Assembly (NCBI GenBank): GCA_020063545.1
Contig: JAGUUF010000243.1
Span: 1-8,079 of the forward strand
DNA length: 8,079 bases
Source of the DNA: Cytophagales bacterium
Lineage (GTDB): Bacteria; Bacteroidota; Bacteroidia; Cytophagales; Cyclobacteriaceae
Direction of reading: 5' to 3'
Shown: positions 6,688 through 8,079 of the stretch, piece by piece
How the letters are laid out: every line of letters starts with the position of its first letter
Numbering within the stretch: position 1 is the stretch's first letter
The notes under the pieces: model-generated
What the model saw: only the letters and a program-made list of their open reading frames with translations
Databases searched by the model: none
Told to the model about the DNA's origin: nothing
Program-made: the position numbers and the translations under genes

Positions 6688-7080
6688 TTATGGGTTCGGT
6701 TCGATCCGTGTCCATAATTCAGTATCGCTGATCCAACGGAACGCCTTGTAACCGACAACTTTGAGAGTTTTGGAGTCCTTTAATGCAAGATATCCATCAG
6801 CCTTGTGGCCATGCCTTGGATCATAAACTGTACCGTCATTCCATTCGCGGGTTTCGGAGTCATATTTAAAACCAGATAATACAAGAGTATTCAACTTGGC
6901 ATTTTCCTTATCATCTTTCACCCAGATAATTTTTCCAACGTACAATCCACTCTCTATATAAATGGAAACTTTAGCTTCACCTTTCTCGGTAAGCCATTGG
7001 CCCACGATGTCCCTGGCTTGTTCTTGTGCCGTGGTCTTGAGTCCAGTAAAGCAGAACAAAAGAATCATCATCAATCTCAT
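6688..7080 (-). CDS. secreted DUF2147 protein
   Basis: This protein of 130 residues has a signal peptide (about 1-18, ending TTAQ) and a nearly complete DUF2147 domain. The domain begins DIVGQWLTEKGEAKVSIY (24-41) and continues with YVGKIIWVKD (47-56), NDGTVYDPRHG (81-91), LKVVGY (106-111) and TELWTR (120-125). The family is a small extracytoplasmic beta-rich fold of unknown biochemical role. The start chosen is the ATG at 7078-7080, because it overlaps the TGA of the upstream NTF2-like gene as ATGA and gives a normal signal peptide. An in-frame extension to 7119 would put thirteen residues before the signal. The two secreted proteins are therefore probably made as a pair. What they do in a metal operon is unknown. 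Confidence 0.88.
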   Translation of the reverse strand: MRLMMILLFCFTGLKTTAQEQARDIVGQWLTEKGEAKVSIYIESGLYVGKIIWVKDDKENAKLNTLVLSGFKYDSETREWNDGTVYDPRHGHKADGYLALKDSKTLKVVGYKAFRWISDTELWTRIEPNP

Positions 7081-7532
7081 GGTCTGCGCGCTGAAGTATG
7101 TGTTTGCCATATTTTCCATGTGCCATTTTCCTTTTTAAGGATAGTAGTTGCAACACCTTTACGCTCAATCACGGAGTTGTCTTTTTTCAGAACAATAGTG
7201 TACTTATACGTTTCGGTGGCGAAAGCGTATGGCAAATCGACCGTTACATCCGCCTTATAGTCGCTGAAGGCGAAAGACTTAAAATCACCAAGTTCTGGTC
7301 CCAGGTGATGAGCAAGGTAATCCTGGTACCTGCCTTCTATTTTGCCCGATTCAATTACGATTGAATTCGATACAAAGAGTTTTCCTGTCCCGATTGTATC
7401 AAGTTTTTCAATGGCTTTCTTGTATGCCTCCAGCGTTGTGATAACGGTGGTTACATCGTCAGCATTTGGTTTCTGTCCTTGAACTGAAAAGGTGATCGTA
7501 GCAAGAAAAATGATTATGCTTAACGTTTTCAT
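7077..7532 (-). CDS. secreted NTF2-like (SnoaL/DUF4440-type) protein
   Basis: This protein of 151 residues has a signal peptide (about 1-19, ending SVQGQ). The mature part has the alpha plus beta layout of an NTF2-like cone: an N-terminal helix TTLEAYKKAIEKLDTIGTGKLF (32-53, two short helices), a strand SIVIESGKIEGRYQDYL, then strands DYKADVTVDLPYAFATETYKY and IERKGVATTILKKENGTWKIW, ending QTHTSARRP. That last strand (W-K-I-x-x-x-H-x-S) is typical of DUF4440/SnoaL-like proteins. Such domains bind small ligands or act as small enzymes, and no specific activity can be read here. The downstream DUF2147 gene overlaps by 4 bases. The DUF3347 gene ends 37 bases upstream, the largest gap in the window. 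Confidence 0.8.
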   Translation of the reverse strand: MKTLSIIIFLATITFSVQGQKPNADDVTTVITTLEAYKKAIEKLDTIGTGKLFVSNSIVIESGKIEGRYQDYLAHHLGPELGDFKSFAFSDYKADVTVDLPYAFATETYKYTIVLKKDNSVIERKGVATTILKKENGTWKIWQTHTSARRP

Positions 7533-7569
7533 AAGATTTAGATTTGGTTGTTTGATGCTGGAACTTGTA

Positions 7570-8079
7570 CTATTGAATTGTTTCTTTCACTTTTCCGCAC
7601 GAAAGCATTTCGTTTCCAAAATAGGGGTTACGAATTTCTTTGGTATCGCTAAGCCAATACGCTCCTGCACTATTGTTTGCCATCGGGCATTGCACGTAGT
7701 AAACCATGATGCCCCCGGCACCAAATTCTTTCAAACTCTTGTATAGTGCATTACTAAAAGAAGAAAATGCCTGGCGCTGTATTGTCAGATCAGTGGAACT
7801 TCCGATCCGCTCAAGATTCTCATTGAGTATCTTCAGGGAACCCATCCAGTCCATGAGGGCTTCGTCTTTCAATAGAGCCAAATCTACTTTAGACAATGCG
7901 CTTTTAATTTCAGAAGCAGATAGTGTAGCCTTCGCAGCATCGGAAGATATAAGAGCATCTTTCAATTGGAGGCTGGCCGTAAACACACCACGAAGTTGCA
8001 CTTGAAATTCAGGAACTGCACGGTGCGAGTGTACGGTTTCTTTTTTACTGTGTGTAGGCGCGTTAGTATGCCCCGCACC
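7570..8079 (-). CDS. DUF3347 metal-associated protein, N-terminus cut by window edge
   Basis: The reading frame is open to the right edge, giving 169 visible residues. A GTG at 8001 is only an internal codon, not the start. The visible part begins with a His-containing linker (GHTNAPTHSKKETVHSHRAVP, split by the edge) and then a helical DUF3347 domain from about residue 24. It ends with the family signature VYYVQCPMANNSAGAYWL (126-143) and IRNPYFGNEMLSCG (149-162). The Cys and Met residues in CPM and MLSCG are plausible copper ligands. DUF3347 occurs in Bacteroidota either as the tail of CusB-type efflux adaptor proteins or as a small secreted protein. The His-rich segment just before the domain fits both, so the full architecture cannot be decided here. 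It is the first visible gene of the operon. Confidence 0.85.
   Translation of the reverse strand, partial: GAGHTNAPTHSKKETVHSHRAVPEFQVQLRGVFTASLQLKDALISSDAAKATLSASEIKSALSKVDLALLKDEALMDWMGSLKILNENLERIGSSTDLTIQRQAFSSFSNALYKSLKEFGAGGIMVYYVQCPMANNSAGAYWLSDTKEIRNPYFGNEMLSCGKVKETIQ

Noticed and set aside
7570..8001. Complete DUF3347 gene starting at GTG 8001
   Set aside because: The frame stays open with sensible His-rich linker sequence up to the window edge, so 8001 is internal.

Overview
The window looks like a chromosomal metal-tolerance (probably copper or silver) locus of a Bacteroidota bacterium, most likely in or near the Cytophagales. This assignment rests on the gene families present (DUF3347, a short PepSY protein, a Met-rich multicopper oxidase with a barrel-like tail, DUF2147), on A-rich leaders without Shine-Dalgarno sites, and on moderate GC content. 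It was made from memory of these families, not from a search.

All ten genes lie on the minus strand and are read from high to low coordinates. In transcription order they are: a DUF3347 protein cut by the right edge (7570-8079), a secreted NTF2-like protein (7077-7532), a secreted DUF2147 protein (6688-7080), a HhH plus PD-(D/E)xK nuclease-like protein (5419-6663), a DUF2231 membrane protein (4739-5395), a tiny His/Met-rich lipoprotein (4498-4713), a multicopper oxidase with a Met-rich insert and a beta-barrel-like tail (2142-4508), a tandem universal stress protein with a His-rich insert (1290-2114), a class I SAM methyltransferase (653-1282) and a PepSY membrane protein cut by the left edge (1-656). 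No gap exceeds 37 bases and three junctions overlap (7077-7080, 4498-4508, 653-656). I saw no terminator or convincing promoter in any gap, so this is probably the interior of one long operon. No stretch over 300 bases lacks a gene.

The inferred working model is as follows. The oxidase converts Cu(I) to Cu(II) in the periplasm or at the outer membrane. The lipoprotein, the DUF3347 protein and the His-rich tail of the DUF2231 protein bind metal in the cell envelope. The universal stress protein with its His-rich loop handles or senses metal in the cytoplasm. The PepSY protein acts in the inner membrane. Unrelated proteins across the locus carry His- or Met-rich low-complexity segments, which ties them to a common metal theme.

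The two points most worth pursuing are these. First, the nuclease-like gene sits in the middle of a metal operon. Its N-terminal half resembles a base-excision glycosylase in which the catalytic Asp is replaced by Asn, and its C-terminal half has a BamHI-like D...ExE site. Second, the multicopper oxidase has a Sec-type rather than Tat-type signal and is fused to an apparent outer-membrane barrel.
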